From Branchiostoma belcheri (lineage: Eukaryota > Chordata > Leptocardii > Amphioxiformes > Branchiostomatidae): a DNA stretch of 64,000 nt. The stretch lies in NCBI RefSeq assembly GCF_001625305.1, contig NW_017802825.1:361068-425067 (forward strand), written 5' to 3'. The notes beneath the pieces were generated by a model. That model made no database searches and was not told where the DNA came from. It saw nothing but the letters and a program-made list of their open reading frames with translations. The position numbers and the translations under genes were made by a program. Below, piece by piece: positions 34,893 to 45,526 of the stretch (the stretch's first letter is position 1; the number at the start of each line of letters is the position of its first letter).

Positions 34893-35295
34893 TTAACCCT
34901 ACCTAGACCGGGCTAGATATGGTCCGCCATCTTGGATTTTGGCCAATGACGTCATCAAATTAGCATAAATTATGCATATTTAATGATAAAATTTACATAA
35001 AGTTATATGGGATGTTATTAATATTAGAAACCATGAGTAACTTGACATAAAACCCATAAAATTCTGTTGTTGAAACAAAAAGTACTAAATTTGGCAAAAA
35101 ATGCCTGTCAGAAACCCGTTGCCATGGCAACACAAAAAATTATTATCTTATTCCAATGATAGAGAATTGTTGCCAACGATATTCTAGGAAAAGTCACCAA
35201 GTTTGGCCGTTCTACGGCTAGCCGTTCAGACGCTAGGTGACATCAAAGTTGCCGCGGGCACTTTTAGCCCCCCCCCCCGGTCTAGGTAGGGTTAA
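34893..35295. mobile_element. TTAA-flanked MITE, third family
   Basis: Terminal inverted repeats CCCTACCTAGACCGG and its complement at the right, with TTAA at both borders (34893-34896 and 35292-35295). No coding capacity. It lies just downstream of the stop codon of the LRR receptor that ends at 35366. Confidence 0.85.
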
Positions 35296-35365
35296 TACTA
35301 ATAAAGACCTATCAAGTCTTTGTCATAAATCGCTCAATTGAGTCCTTGTTAAAATGTGGTTTTGG

Positions 35366-37354
35366 TTATGGTGTTTTCACATTGTCGTACATAGAACTTA
35401 GCTGCGAGACAGTCGGCCTTGTGCCATAAGATATATTTTCAGTATTCAATAAATCAGTGATGACCTGAGACGGGCCCTGCCCTGTCTGATCATGTTGGTT
35501 TTCGTATAAAGAATGAGGCTGTGAGACAGACTGTCCCTTTCCATAAGATATATTTCCAGCATCTAAGGATTCATTGATGGCCTGGGACAGGCCCTGCCCT
35601 GTCTGATCATGTTGGTTTTTATACAGAGGATGACGCTCTGATGAAGTAGGCCCCATGCCATAAGATCTATTTTTAGCATCCGAGGATCCAGTGATGGCCC
35701 GGGACTGGTCATGCACTGTTTGATCACTCTGGCTCATGTTTTCCATCTTCTGATGACAATGACCACCTGTTAGAGAGCCTGTGGTGATTGTTTTAGTTTC
35801 CGTGACGGCCTGAAACTGACTTTGACCTTTTAGACCATGTTGGCTCATATCTTCATACTGAGGATCATGGCCACTGGCCAGTACAGTATTTGTTATGTTT
35901 GTGTTGGATTCAATGTTGGCCTGAGACTGACCCTGCCCTGTATTCACATGATAGTTGTCAATATCTTCATACTGGTCATCATGGCCACTGGTTAGTTCAG
36001 TACACACAACTGCCCCTTTCTGAGCATCATTACTGGCCATTGCAGCTTTCGTGTTGCTACTAACGACATTAGGATTTAGCCCTAAAGGAGGATGCTTGTT
36101 CCTCCTCTTGTACCACGCTGTGAAAATAACAATAAAATTAATGACAGCTGCTGTGCCACAGATTGAGCCAATGAGAAGAGATAGGGGGAGCCTGTGGGCA
36201 GATTCATAGTAACTGTTGCCCTCAGGTTTGCCTGTGGTGAAAACAGGGGGTGACGTTACTACTGTTTTGCTTGGTTTGCCTGCTGGGTATGCTGTTAAAT
36301 CAGCATTACGTTGAAAGTGCCAGCGATAGCGAGAAGTGACAGTAACATTGTAAAAGTTAGTAAAGATTTTTGATTGGCTATCAGGGGGCATTGTGACAGA
36401 TGTGGAGGTTTGGATATCAACAGTTAGTGTTGGCATTTTTGTCTCTTCACATATCATTTCAAGATTGACATCTTTGAGCTTTTGTCCCAAAAAATTAGAG
36501 GGAGTGATACATATTATCTGATCTTTAAATATAGGAAATCTAGTTGTATTCAGCCGAAAGGGAACCATCCTACAGTCACAATGCCAGGGGTTTATATCAA
36601 GTCTTATGTTGATATTAGAAGGCAACAGGCCAAAAACTAAAGGGGAAATGGTATGCATCTGGTTATGCCGAATGTTCAAATTTTGTAACCGTGGCAAATT
36701 TGCAAATGCGCCAGGATGAATTATTTCTATCTTGTTGTGCTGAAGATGCAACGTTTTCAGCTGGGGTAGATTATTAAATGTATCTGCCTGAATCTTTGTT
36801 ATCTCGTTGTCGTAAAGACTCAACTGCTCGATCCTTGGTAGATTTGAAAATATGCCTGCCTGAACCTTGGTTATCTTGTTATCGTACAGAAGCAACGTTT
36901 TGAGCCTGTGTAGATTGACAAATGCTCCTGGCTGAATCTTGGTTATCCGATCATTGTTTTCAAACAGATCCAACCTTTGGAGCCTGGGAAGATTTGCAAA
37001 TGTACCTGCCTGAATCTTTGCTATCTTGTTCCTTTCAAGTGACAAGTATGTTAGCTTAGGTAGATCAGGGAAACAATCAACAATGGTAATAAAGTTTAAC
37101 CCCAAATGCAACCTATTTAAATCCCTGTACTGTGAGAGCTCAGACTGGTTTATAGCTGTAATACGATTTTTTTCCAAGTTCAAGATAATGATAGATGTTG
37201 GGAGATACTGAGGAATACTTGTGATTTGTTGTTGTGAGCAGTGACACGCTTTCGATTCTTGGCAACTGCAGTGAGGTCCACTGGCGGATGGCATGCTGAG
37301 CTCCTCCAAAATGATGAGAAGGAAAAACAGCATACATCGCAGCTTTCTTCCCAT
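35366..37354 (-). CDS. Leucine-rich-repeat transmembrane receptor with repeated tyrosine-motif tail
   Basis: A single uninterrupted frame of 662 residues. A splice acceptor (TTTCTTTACAG before 37390) lies 36 bases upstream of the start, so at least one untranslated exon precedes it. In order: signal peptide (about 1-25); cysteine-rich N-cap with CSC, CHC (29-39); about eight leucine-rich repeats (55-250) such as LPRLQRLDLFENN; a C-cap NPWHCDC..C..C (256-302); a Ser/Thr-rich stalk; one transmembrane helix (about 391-414) followed by YKRR; and a 245-residue cytoplasmic tail. The tail holds five or six diverged copies of a ~38-residue unit with a tyrosine site each (QYEDI, QYEDM, LYKNQ, LYENQ, MYDNV) and a TGQGxSQ block. 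Likely a type I surface receptor able to bind SH2 proteins once phosphorylated; ligand unknown. No TIR or kinase domain is present. Confidence 0.9.
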   Translation of the reverse strand: MGRKLRCMLFFLLIILEELSMPSASGPHCSCQESKACHCSQQQITSIPQYLPTSIIILNLEKNRITAINQSELSQYRDLNRLHLGLNFITIVDCFPDLPKLTYLSLERNKIAKIQAGTFANLPRLQRLDLFENNDRITKIQPGAFVNLHRLKTLLLYDNKITKVQAGIFSNLPRIEQLSLYDNEITKIQADTFNNLPQLKTLHLQHNKIEIIHPGAFANLPRLQNLNIRHNQMHTISPLVFGLLPSNINIRLDINPWHCDCRMVPFRLNTTRFPIFKDQIICITPSNFLGQKLKDVNLEMICEETKMPTLTVDIQTSTSVTMPPDSQSKIFTNFYNVTVTSRYRWHFQRNADLTAYPAGKPSKTVVTSPPVFTTGKPEGNSYYESAHRLPLSLLIGSICGTAAVINFIVIFTAWYKRRNKHPPLGLNPNVVSSNTKAAMASNDAQKGAVVCTELTSGHDDQYEDIDNYHVNTGQGQSQANIESNTNITNTVLASGHDPQYEDMSQHGLKGQSQFQAVTETKTITTGSLTGGHCHQKMENMSQSDQTVHDQSRAITGSSDAKNRSYGMGPTSSERHPLYKNQHDQTGQGLSQAINESLDAGNISYGKGQSVSQPHSLYENQHDQTGQGPSQVITDLLNTENISYGTRPTVSQLSSMYDNVKTP

Positions 37355-37390
37355 ACTTGTTTTTGCACCTTAAAAGAGCAGGTAACCTCG

Positions 37391-40245
37391 CTGTAAAGAA
37401 ACAGCAATAATTTTTGTCAAGACATATAGAGAGTTTTGTGGAATCAAATATTGAAGCTGTAATTGTAAAAGCTCTCGGCTGCAAAAAAGCTACAATGTAC
37501 TATAATGTATATATGTTTCCGTACTATAATGTAATATAATTGCAAATAAACCAGTCATATAGAGATAATGGCGGAGCTATTTATTTTTTTTTTTATCTAG
37601 GGCAGGATTTTTTTAATACTATTGAAACATGTGCCATATGTAATTTAGAAGGAGACGAACACCGTCTGATGCATATGGTTACTGCCAATATTTTATATTT
37701 ACGGCTGTTGGAAGATAAGAGAAAGTAAACATTTTTAACATAACTTATTCAAATCATTTGCATAATTTATAAGAAGAATGCTAAGATGGATCTCGTTAGA
37801 AAAATGAGATTTATATAAAGTCTTAGAGTTAAGACATAAATGCAATATTATACAAATTTTGCGAATAAGCGTCTTATTTTCATTATCAATGAGAAACACA
37901 GATTGTGAAAAAATTACGAATCGCAAATGTTGGCGAAGGCAAGAGGTCGTGGAACTTAAGATATATTCCTATAAAATGTCAGAGAACTAACAAATTGATG
38001 CAACGGGACCTAGAAATCAGACTATGTTTTAATTTGACCATTTGGGAAGTCCCCAAGCAGATCTCGTTCTTGCCAAAATAGACAGTATTAAATTGGCACA
38101 GCAGTATTTCGCTGCCTGTACAAAAAAAGCCTTACAAACGCAAAAAAACACGTTAGCAACAAACTGAGTCCTAAACCTCTGTTTATGGAATATGTGCAGA
38201 AATATATGCGCATATTTTCAGAAAGCATGTGATTACCTTGTTTGCTCTGCTGGTAGGATACTTGGTTTAATAGTTAGTTGTATACACAGAAATTGTGTAA
38301 CAAACTATGCTGAATTACTAGGGTCTGATCTGTATGGTTGCGTTGATTGTCTGAAGCCTGTTGCTCGAAGATCAAAATAAAGGTTGTTTACTATTTATGT
38401 TTTGCGCTGACCTATGAACCTTCATTCTAAACAAACCAGAAGAAAAATAAAAATTGTAGCAATTTTGAAAAAAAATTATCTACCTTTTCTAAAATACCGT
38501 AAAAAATGTCAACTTACATTTTAGGACTGTGTTTTACAGTGTCTTCAAACAATGAACTAAGAAAATGTTATGTGCAGACAAATTAGTTGCAGCTATAAAC
38601 TCATTGTAATACGACGTGCGGTAGGAAGGACATATAGGGTTGATCCAAACTTACCTTCTACAGTCGAGTCGTAATATTTTCGGTTGGCACCTTCTTGACA
38701 GGACGCTACAAAGAAGGTCTTATCGTACCTGCTTTGCCTTCAAGATTCAGTAAAGTCATGCAGTATAACAACCTGTTTTGAATCAGCCACACTTATACGA
38801 TGGTAGAGATTGTCTGAAGCTGGGTTATATATTACTATGTATAACGATAAATAATCATTAATGTTGGTTGCTTAATACTTAAAAGACCTGTATAGCCTTT
38901 GTGGTGGTTTGATTTTTACTGCCATGTTCTTTTTTGGGGTTCCAATATTTAAAAAAATATATACTCCATATTTATAGGTTAAGGTCTGCAATGAAATTTG
39001 ACCAACATTGAAGGCAAAGAAACATTTATGCAAAAAGAATACTAGGCTCTATTGTTGTATGTTTGGTATTTTAATTGTCTGAATCTCCTATTTTAAATAT
39101 TATGATTACACAGCAGGTTGTTTACTCCGATGGTTTGAAAGCAAGTCCTCAAATATGCTGTTATTTTGTTGACGCTGTACGGTGTTTGAGTCGGGCGCAA
39201 TTATTATTTTTTAATTGAATAAAGCAATATAAATACAAGGACGAAGTGGGACTGAACTCAAGTTATACAACTTATTTTACAGCCCAACTTAACATTTAAC
39301 ATAAATACAATAGTCATACAGATAGTCATAAACATAAAGTAGTGCGCTGAAAATTAAGCCCCTATACATACAGCAATATATCAAGAAGTATTATATTATT
39401 TATATGTTATTATAATGTTATTATTTGATTTGATCTATTGAGATTGCAAACAAATACAATACTCGTGGGGCACAGGCAGCAGGGGCTGGTGTTGTGACCC
39501 ACACACAAAACAATTATTATATTATTTATATATTATTTATATATTTATCATTTATATTTTGGTCTGGGCGAAATTATTAATATCGCCTGACCTTCATTCT
39601 TTATTCGTGACATCCAAAAGCAAACCTTGCGGCAAGGATAAGACTCCCTGAATCACAAGGAGTTTCCGTACAAAATTAAAATTACAACAAAGAAGACAGG
39701 CGCTATATACATCTATCAAATACATTATTATACATAATTTTGTACCAAACAAACATACTGACTTTATACAATGAAGGAACGAGAGGAAAAAGAAACATGT
39801 CGTTGACTAGTGACAGTTCTTTGTTGTACATGGTTACATAAAGAAGGGACTGATGTAGCCTTTTGGTTCATGCCCTGGGAGCACTGGCAAAATACACGCA
39901 TGATTCCAATACATAATTTTGGTTTAAATGAGCAACCAGCCAATGTGTGTTTTTCAAGGTCTAAAACAGACAGCTAGATAACTTTTTACCACTTTGTTCT
40001 GACATAATTCCCGTGTATTAACTGGTCTTTGTTTCAGTTAATTTAATGTATCCGGAGGATATCATCCATAAAATCCAGCAGCGAGGTTTGAACTCGGGAT
40101 GATGTGCTCATTCACTCAGCTTGCTCATTCTACTCATGATCGCTTGTCGACCATACAGACGCGCTACTTAGCGACATAGGTTGGTACTGCAACAAAGGAA
40201 CAATATCCACGCAATAATTCTGACAAAACAAACGGAGAAGAAACT
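37391..40245. other. Long non-coding stretch between the two LRR genes
   Basis: AT-rich. Near 37927-37957 is a short plus-strand piece of the Helentron 3' end (TTGGCGAAGG, GGTCGTGGAACTT). Repeated TTATATTATTTATAT words lie near 39395-39550. The untranslated first exon of the LRR gene ending at 35366 should lie in or beyond this stretch, but I cannot place it. No gene recognised. Confidence 0.4.
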
Positions 40246-40690
40246 TTGAAACTTTGAAACTTTATTAGAATAACCATTAACGGTGGACCCTAGGGTCCAC
40301 CGCTAGTCTTCCTGGTATTCATTCACAGAGACAATACATTATACAAACATGGTTGACAACTAGACAAGTCACAAACACATCTAAATCAATAACATATTTA
40401 CAATATACATAATTTAAAAAACTGACAATCCTGTCGAACAGTGCTTGTAACTACTGGTGGAGGTATTTGTGCAAACCATCCTTAAAGACTCTCAGGGATT
40501 GTGTGGATTGCATGACAATTGGAAGGTTATTACACACACTGACAGCCCTGCACATGAAACACTTCATCAGTGCGTTAGTTCTAGGTTTCTCTAACAGAAA
40601 AGATTGTTTAGCAGCAAAACGGGTTCTATAACTATGCAAGTTGTTGACCGAAGACTCCATTTCTACTCGTCGAAAATTTTCCAAGGCCTA
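40246..40690 (-). mobile_element. LINE 3' end, including the reverse-transcriptase C-terminus
   Basis: Minus-strand translation to the stop at 40451 gives HSYRTRFAAKQSFLLEKPRT, then CRAVSVCNNLP and SLRVFKDGLHKYLH, the usual final block of LINE reverse transcriptases. It is followed by a 3'UTR ending in a (CAAAGTTT)n tail (40240-40262). Everything upstream is missing. It lies directly after the stop codon of the LRR gene at 40720-42261, in the same orientation, and supplies an AATAAA (complement of 40261-40266). Confidence 0.8.
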
Positions 40691-40719
40691 ATAAACACCA
40701 TGGACATGGGGAACAATTT

Positions 40720-42261
40720 TCAGGGAATTTCCTCATAATCATGGTTTTCTTCGTATCCTTGCTCTGACATGTTATCAGCTTCACTATCCCGATCAGTGCT
40801 GAGAGCACCCGCGGGCTTGGGCCAGTCTATCCCCGCCGGTAATTCTGGCAGAGGCCGGGAAGAAAGCATTTCCGCCCGCGTACATGAGACTGAGACTTCC
40901 ACAACAATCCTGGTGTGAGGGAACGTGTTTAAAGAGGTTAAACCGCGACAGTTTTGGTCGTCATTTTTGTTTTGAGCCAGTCTACCCAGTAGTATGTTAT
41001 TCCGAGTCGGTAGTTGTTGTGTTGACCTTGTGTTATTTCTCTGGTAGGCCGTGTTTGCGATTGGCGGACGGACGTGACGCAGTCTGACGTCATTTCTTGC
41101 ACGAGAATCCGCCTTTCCTTTAGAGCCATGGGACAAACACACCCGGACAAATCTTAACATAAAGGGTAAGGTGAAGAGAATAAAAATGCAACTGGCTGAA
41201 GTAATGGTTATATACATAATTTCATGGCTACTATACGATGGCTTATTGTTTTTAGTTTTGAAACCAATTGTGGACTTTGCTTTGGGGCTAAATGTTGAAG
41301 AGGTCGGTCGAAGAGAATTCTGAGAAGCGGTCGTGCTATTGGAAACTAGTATAGAAAGATTTCCAGACAAGCCAGAATAGCATTGTGTGCACGTGTGTGG
41401 AGACACGTTTAGATCAGTTATGACCTTCGATGTAGGTGCCTCATAGCCTTGAGACGAAATGATGACTCCTTGAGAATATTTATAAGACAAAGAATGGGGT
41501 GTAGTTGTCGAAGGCTTTATAGACATTAGTATATTTGCTGCGTCAGTTGTCCTTGCCTCACACGTAGGCAGAGAACCACCGACATTTGCCAAACTTCTTT
41601 CTTCCAAGTGTTTTGGGCTAGCACACTGTAGTCTATCGTAAAACTGTCCAAAGGTTCGGAGAAAGCACGCATTGCACTGAAAGCAACAACCCACTGAAAG
41701 CGCTCTGCTACATTTCTTCAAACATTGGACCTTTTTGATTAACCACGACATTGCACAGTCACAGCTAAATGGATTGTTGTCAATATCTACCGATCCTAAG
41801 AAAGGGAGCCCAAGCCTGTCTTCAGAAACAGTTTTAAGCCTGTTATTTGAAAGATCTACAAAATTCAGCTTCGGAAGATGTACCATGACAATGCCCAGGT
41901 TTACATGGGTAATTCTATTGTGGGATAAGTAGAGGTTTTCAAGAGCGGGTAGATTGCGGAGGGATATCCAGGACACAGTCTCAACCCGGCTCGCACTCAC
42001 GGATAACCTGCTGAGATGCTTCAGATGCGGAATATTTGAGAAGTTTTTGAAGAAATTCAACGAAACATCAAGACGATCAACGTTTGTTGGTAGATCTGTT
42101 GGTAATTTGGTGAGACCGAGATTTTGAAACCCGCAGATGACTATTGATCTGCGCATATATTTGGTTGATGTTGTGCAGCCTTTTATGTTGTCTCCGCACG
42201 AATAAAGCTTTGAAAACAGGACAAGAGTTAATACTGACCACCAGAACTTGTTTGTGGTCAT
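40720..42261 (-). CDS. Leucine-rich-repeat transmembrane receptor with YEEI tail
   Basis: A single frame of 513 residues. A splice acceptor (TTTTTTTACAG before 42282) lies 21 bases before the start, as in the other LRR gene, so an untranslated exon precedes it. Order: signal peptide (about 1-22); N-cap cysteines; roughly four leucine-rich repeats (60-160) with LENLYLSHNRITHVNLG and LNFVDLSNNRLKTVSE; an unusually cysteine-rich C-cap (163-235, NPFSCDCAMSW, CLKKC, CCFQCNAC); a Ser/Thr-rich stalk; a transmembrane helix (about 349-371); and a 140-residue tail. The tail contains a proline motif RPLPELP and ends GYEENHDYEEIP. YEEI is the textbook Src-family SH2 binding sequence. Likely a small surface receptor; ligand unknown. 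Six extra cysteines in the C-cap set it apart from the standard four. Confidence 0.88.
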   Translation of the reverse strand: MTTNKFWWSVLTLVLFSKLYSCGDNIKGCTTSTKYMRRSIVICGFQNLGLTKLPTDLPTNVDRLDVSLNFFKNFSNIPHLKHLSRLSVSASRVETVSWISLRNLPALENLYLSHNRITHVNLGIVMVHLPKLNFVDLSNNRLKTVSEDRLGLPFLGSVDIDNNPFSCDCAMSWLIKKVQCLKKCSRALSVGCCFQCNACFLRTFGQFYDRLQCASPKHLEERSLANVGGSLPTCEARTTDAANILMSIKPSTTTPHSLSYKYSQGVIISSQGYEAPTSKVITDLNVSPHTCTQCYSGLSGNLSILVSNSTTASQNSLRPTSSTFSPKAKSTIGFKTKNNKPSYSSHEIMYITITSASCIFILFTLPFMLRFVRVCLSHGSKGKADSRARNDVRLRHVRPPIANTAYQRNNTRSTQQLPTRNNILLGRLAQNKNDDQNCRGLTSLNTFPHTRIVVEVSVSCTRAEMLSSRPLPELPAGIDWPKPAGALSTDRDSEADNMSEQGYEENHDYEEIP

Positions 42262-42283
42262 GGTGAACTGTTGTTGTAATATC

Positions 42284-44131
42284 TGTAAAAAAATGTACAG
42301 AAAATTGTCCAGATTAATTTAAGAAACCGGTATATATACAATCTTGATTTAATTTTGTGGATGACATCTACGTGAGCATTGATTTTTGCCTGCTCTGAAA
42401 AAGTATCCTCTGTGGTTAATTCTCAAACAACCGTATTGGGTCAACATTGACCCCCAGGCGTATATAAATATGTGCCATTTTGACATTTCTAATAAAGAAA
42501 GAAACCCCTTCTTTACTCCTTAGTTTGTTTCTATACAAACTCATGAGTATTTATGTCTTATATCTTCTCATACATTTTTTTGTTTCATCATAATTTATCA
42601 GTTCTTTAATCATTATTTTGTTATCAATTTGTTATGAATGAAAGAGCTTCACTATTCAAGATAGATAAAATGACGTATCTGACCCTACCTGTTCGCACCG
42701 TCTTTCTCTTAAGTTTTAAAGATGACGACTTGTGTTACCGTCACTGTCCAGCCGCCGTCACATACATGTACGTCCAGCCTTTTCATGTAAAATGAAGTCT
42801 TCGATATAGAAATTTCACGCATGTAGTGCAGCACGAAGCATTCAAAGGGTCAAATAGCTGACAGAGATGAACACCTGTCCACTGCGAAGAAGTAGTGACT
42901 AGTGATATGCAAAAACATTGTACATATTCAAACATGAAATTGAATAGGCATGCGTGCAAGATTACAAAACGCCGTCTCTTCAACATCCAACAGTCACATT
43001 CTGTCATTTTGAAATACTTTAAAATACTAGAAAAACGAAAACATAACATTAGAAGCTGCAATATCTTTTAGATTTTAGAATATTTACTTTAGTTTTGTTA
43101 ATGACAGGTATACATACTTAAAGTTTTTTGTATGAATGATTCCATTGCTTACATTCAAAATCCAAATGTGTTTTCACTATTTACAGACCCGGTGTATACA
43201 ATGGCATATTGTCGCCCCCCCCCCCATTGTGTTGACAATTTCATCACCAGGTACTAAGAAACACAGGACTTAAGCCTGAAAAAATCTAATGCAATTGGAA
43301 AATCCTGAACACAAATACCCCAGAAAAAAACGTTATAGATCCAGAGTTTGTAATGCCTCTTTCATCCTCTATTCTTAGAGCCTACTCTCTCAACCGAACA
43401 AACCCTCATGTCCAAGAAGGGGGGCAATACGGCTGGGCAATACATTCCGTGCGGCAGGGAAAAGAAAATTACACCGCCGATTGTAGCAGACACTACGTTA
43501 TTTTTGGAATACGTTTCAAGGTTTCTACGTGGGAGAAGATTTCTTGAGAACACCATTTTTTTTCTAGCGAACGCATCTTTCTGATTTTGCCACACTGAGT
43601 GTAAGCGAAGACGTATGTCAGAAATCGGGCTACCCGTTGTTTCCAGAATGTTTTCATTTTATCTTCTGAAGATAAACCTTTAAGAAGTGACCAAAATTCG
43701 ACATTAAGGGTTAAACGTTAAAGGCATCAGCTTAACAGTATAATATTCAAGTGTGAAGTGAAACCACTGACAAACTGTAGGTTATCCTTCTTTACATCGT
43801 GGTATTTTTACAGTAAAAAGTTGAACTATAAAAAAATATCATAATTTAAAAGAAAGATAAGCTACAGGAAGTGGAACCCTACTTGTTTCATAGAATATTT
43901 CGCAATCACATTTCATAGAATTCCAAGCAGGGTAAAATTTGATCTATGAAAGAATTGCTGCTTTGCTTAATTGTACATACATTGCCTTTCGGATTATAGC
44001 AGAGCACTCAACATAATCATAAGATCTAATTTCAAATTATGTACAGAAAATTCACGTTGATTCTGAAAACATAGTATGGACTGCTTTGTATGCGAATGTT
44101 CTTAGTTGCTCTGTAATCTTGTTTAGTTGTT
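42284..44131. other. Non-coding stretch upstream of the second LRR gene
   Basis: Holds a degenerate piece of the Harbinger-like MITE near 42350-42405 (GTGGATGAC..CATTGATTTTTGCCTG) and a truncated TTAA MITE from 42416 on. A C run is at 43216-43226. The untranslated exon of the LRR gene may lie here. Nothing else recognised. Confidence 0.4.
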
Positions 44132-44134
44132 TAA

Positions 44135-44569
44135 GGCCACACCAAGTAAATTTTACGGATGACGTCCTTTAGACACACTAAATCTAATGCAAGAGGGTGA
44201 AAAAAAAACAGAAGGGCCCTAAAAAAACAAGATGCCTAGATTAAAAATGTACTAAGAGACGACAAAATTATGTTAGGACACAAATTGAATGAGGTGACAC
44301 AGTGTAACAAGCAAGAAGTCTTACATTCATCATCAAAATAGCAATAAATCAGGTGGAACAGCAGTTGTCGTCCTGTCCTGTTCTTTCATCACATTTTTGC
44401 CCTTTACCCATTTCGCGTTACGGGTTTCACGTCAATCTGACGATTTGCAGCACTGTCGGGATTCTTTGGTCATAGTTACAGGAAGCGGAATTTCTTTTTT
44501 TTTTTTCTAGGAACAGTCCAAAATCAATGCGCGCGAGGACGTCATCCATAAAATTTACATGGTGTGGCC
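44135..44569 (-). mobile_element. Harbinger-like MITE, copy 1
   Basis: Ends GGCCACACCAAGTAAATTTT and its inverted partner at the right (AAATTTACATGGTGTGGCC), both followed inward by A(C/T)GGATGACGTCC. TAA is duplicated at the borders (44132-44134 and 44570-44572). A second copy, inverted relative to this one, is at 51720-52176. A 3-base TWA duplication is typical of PIF/Harbinger. No coding capacity. Confidence 0.85.
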
Positions 44570-44572
44570 TAA

Positions 44573-45520
44573 GAGATTATGCCGGAAGCCTTTAAGCAAG
44601 ATGATCGTACAAAAAGTGCTGACTAGTAATCCGTGGCGGGACTGCAGCCTTGGAGTACTGCCGATTGTCCATGGCAACAACGTGTTACCTGTTTCGTCCT
44701 TGTACATCATTTTCAATTTTAACATGACTATTCCCAGCTTACATAAATATGCGGAACTGAAATTGGTATAATATCTCGTGATGTGGACATGCTATGGTCT
44801 TGATTTTGAGAAGGTAGCTAGGTATTTTGGCAATAGTTAATCGATGTGGTATGAAGCAAAATAGCTACTTTTTTTAAACCTCTGCGCTCATTCTGATGTT
44901 AGGAACTGATCACTACACGGAATAACGTTTGATGCTGTTGATTTGTTTCTATAGTTCTTTTAGGTCGGGTGGGAAAAAAGAAAGTTCGAATTTTAAAATT
45001 CTAACGACTCTTAGAAATATTGCAGTGATTATTTTCACCATTTATGTTTTGCTTTATAGCTTTATCGTCGTGTATTTATCTGTTAGTTTGTGTCATGTTT
45101 CGTACAGTATGTTTGTGTTTAAATGTTGTTATTGGTTTATCAATAATTAAAACCTACCTACAATTCAACCGTATAAGAATTGTTTACAATAGAAACATCC
45201 TTTGCATAATCATCTTTATGATGCAGTTTTATTCCATAATTGAACACAACCAAAATTTACACACTGTCTTCTTCTTACAATATGCAAAAATGATCCTTTA
45301 AATATAAAAAAGTGTCTGACATGTCAAGTTGAAGCTTTTCCGGTTCGCATATGAAATTCGTGTTCACATAAAGAAATGCTTGAACCATGTTTTGCTAGTA
45401 TTAAGCCTTTATATTATTTTTATAATTTGTCAGATCCTCCTGATGATTTTCTTACGATATTTAGAAAAGAAAAAACCTTGGAACACAATTCTTTTTTGTT
45501 CTTTATAGTTAATGTCCGTA
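44573..45520. other. AT-rich non-coding stretch
   Basis: Several open frames result from low complexity; no domain or gene recognised. Confidence 0.4.
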
Positions 45521-45526
45521 ATGTCT

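Noticed and set aside
38192-38380. 62-codon frame with several cysteines
   Set aside because: Too short, no splice context and no family resemblance.
40080-40190. tRNA-like sequence near GAGGTTTGAACTCGGG
   Set aside because: Only a B-box-like word; no A box or cloverleaf could be drawn.
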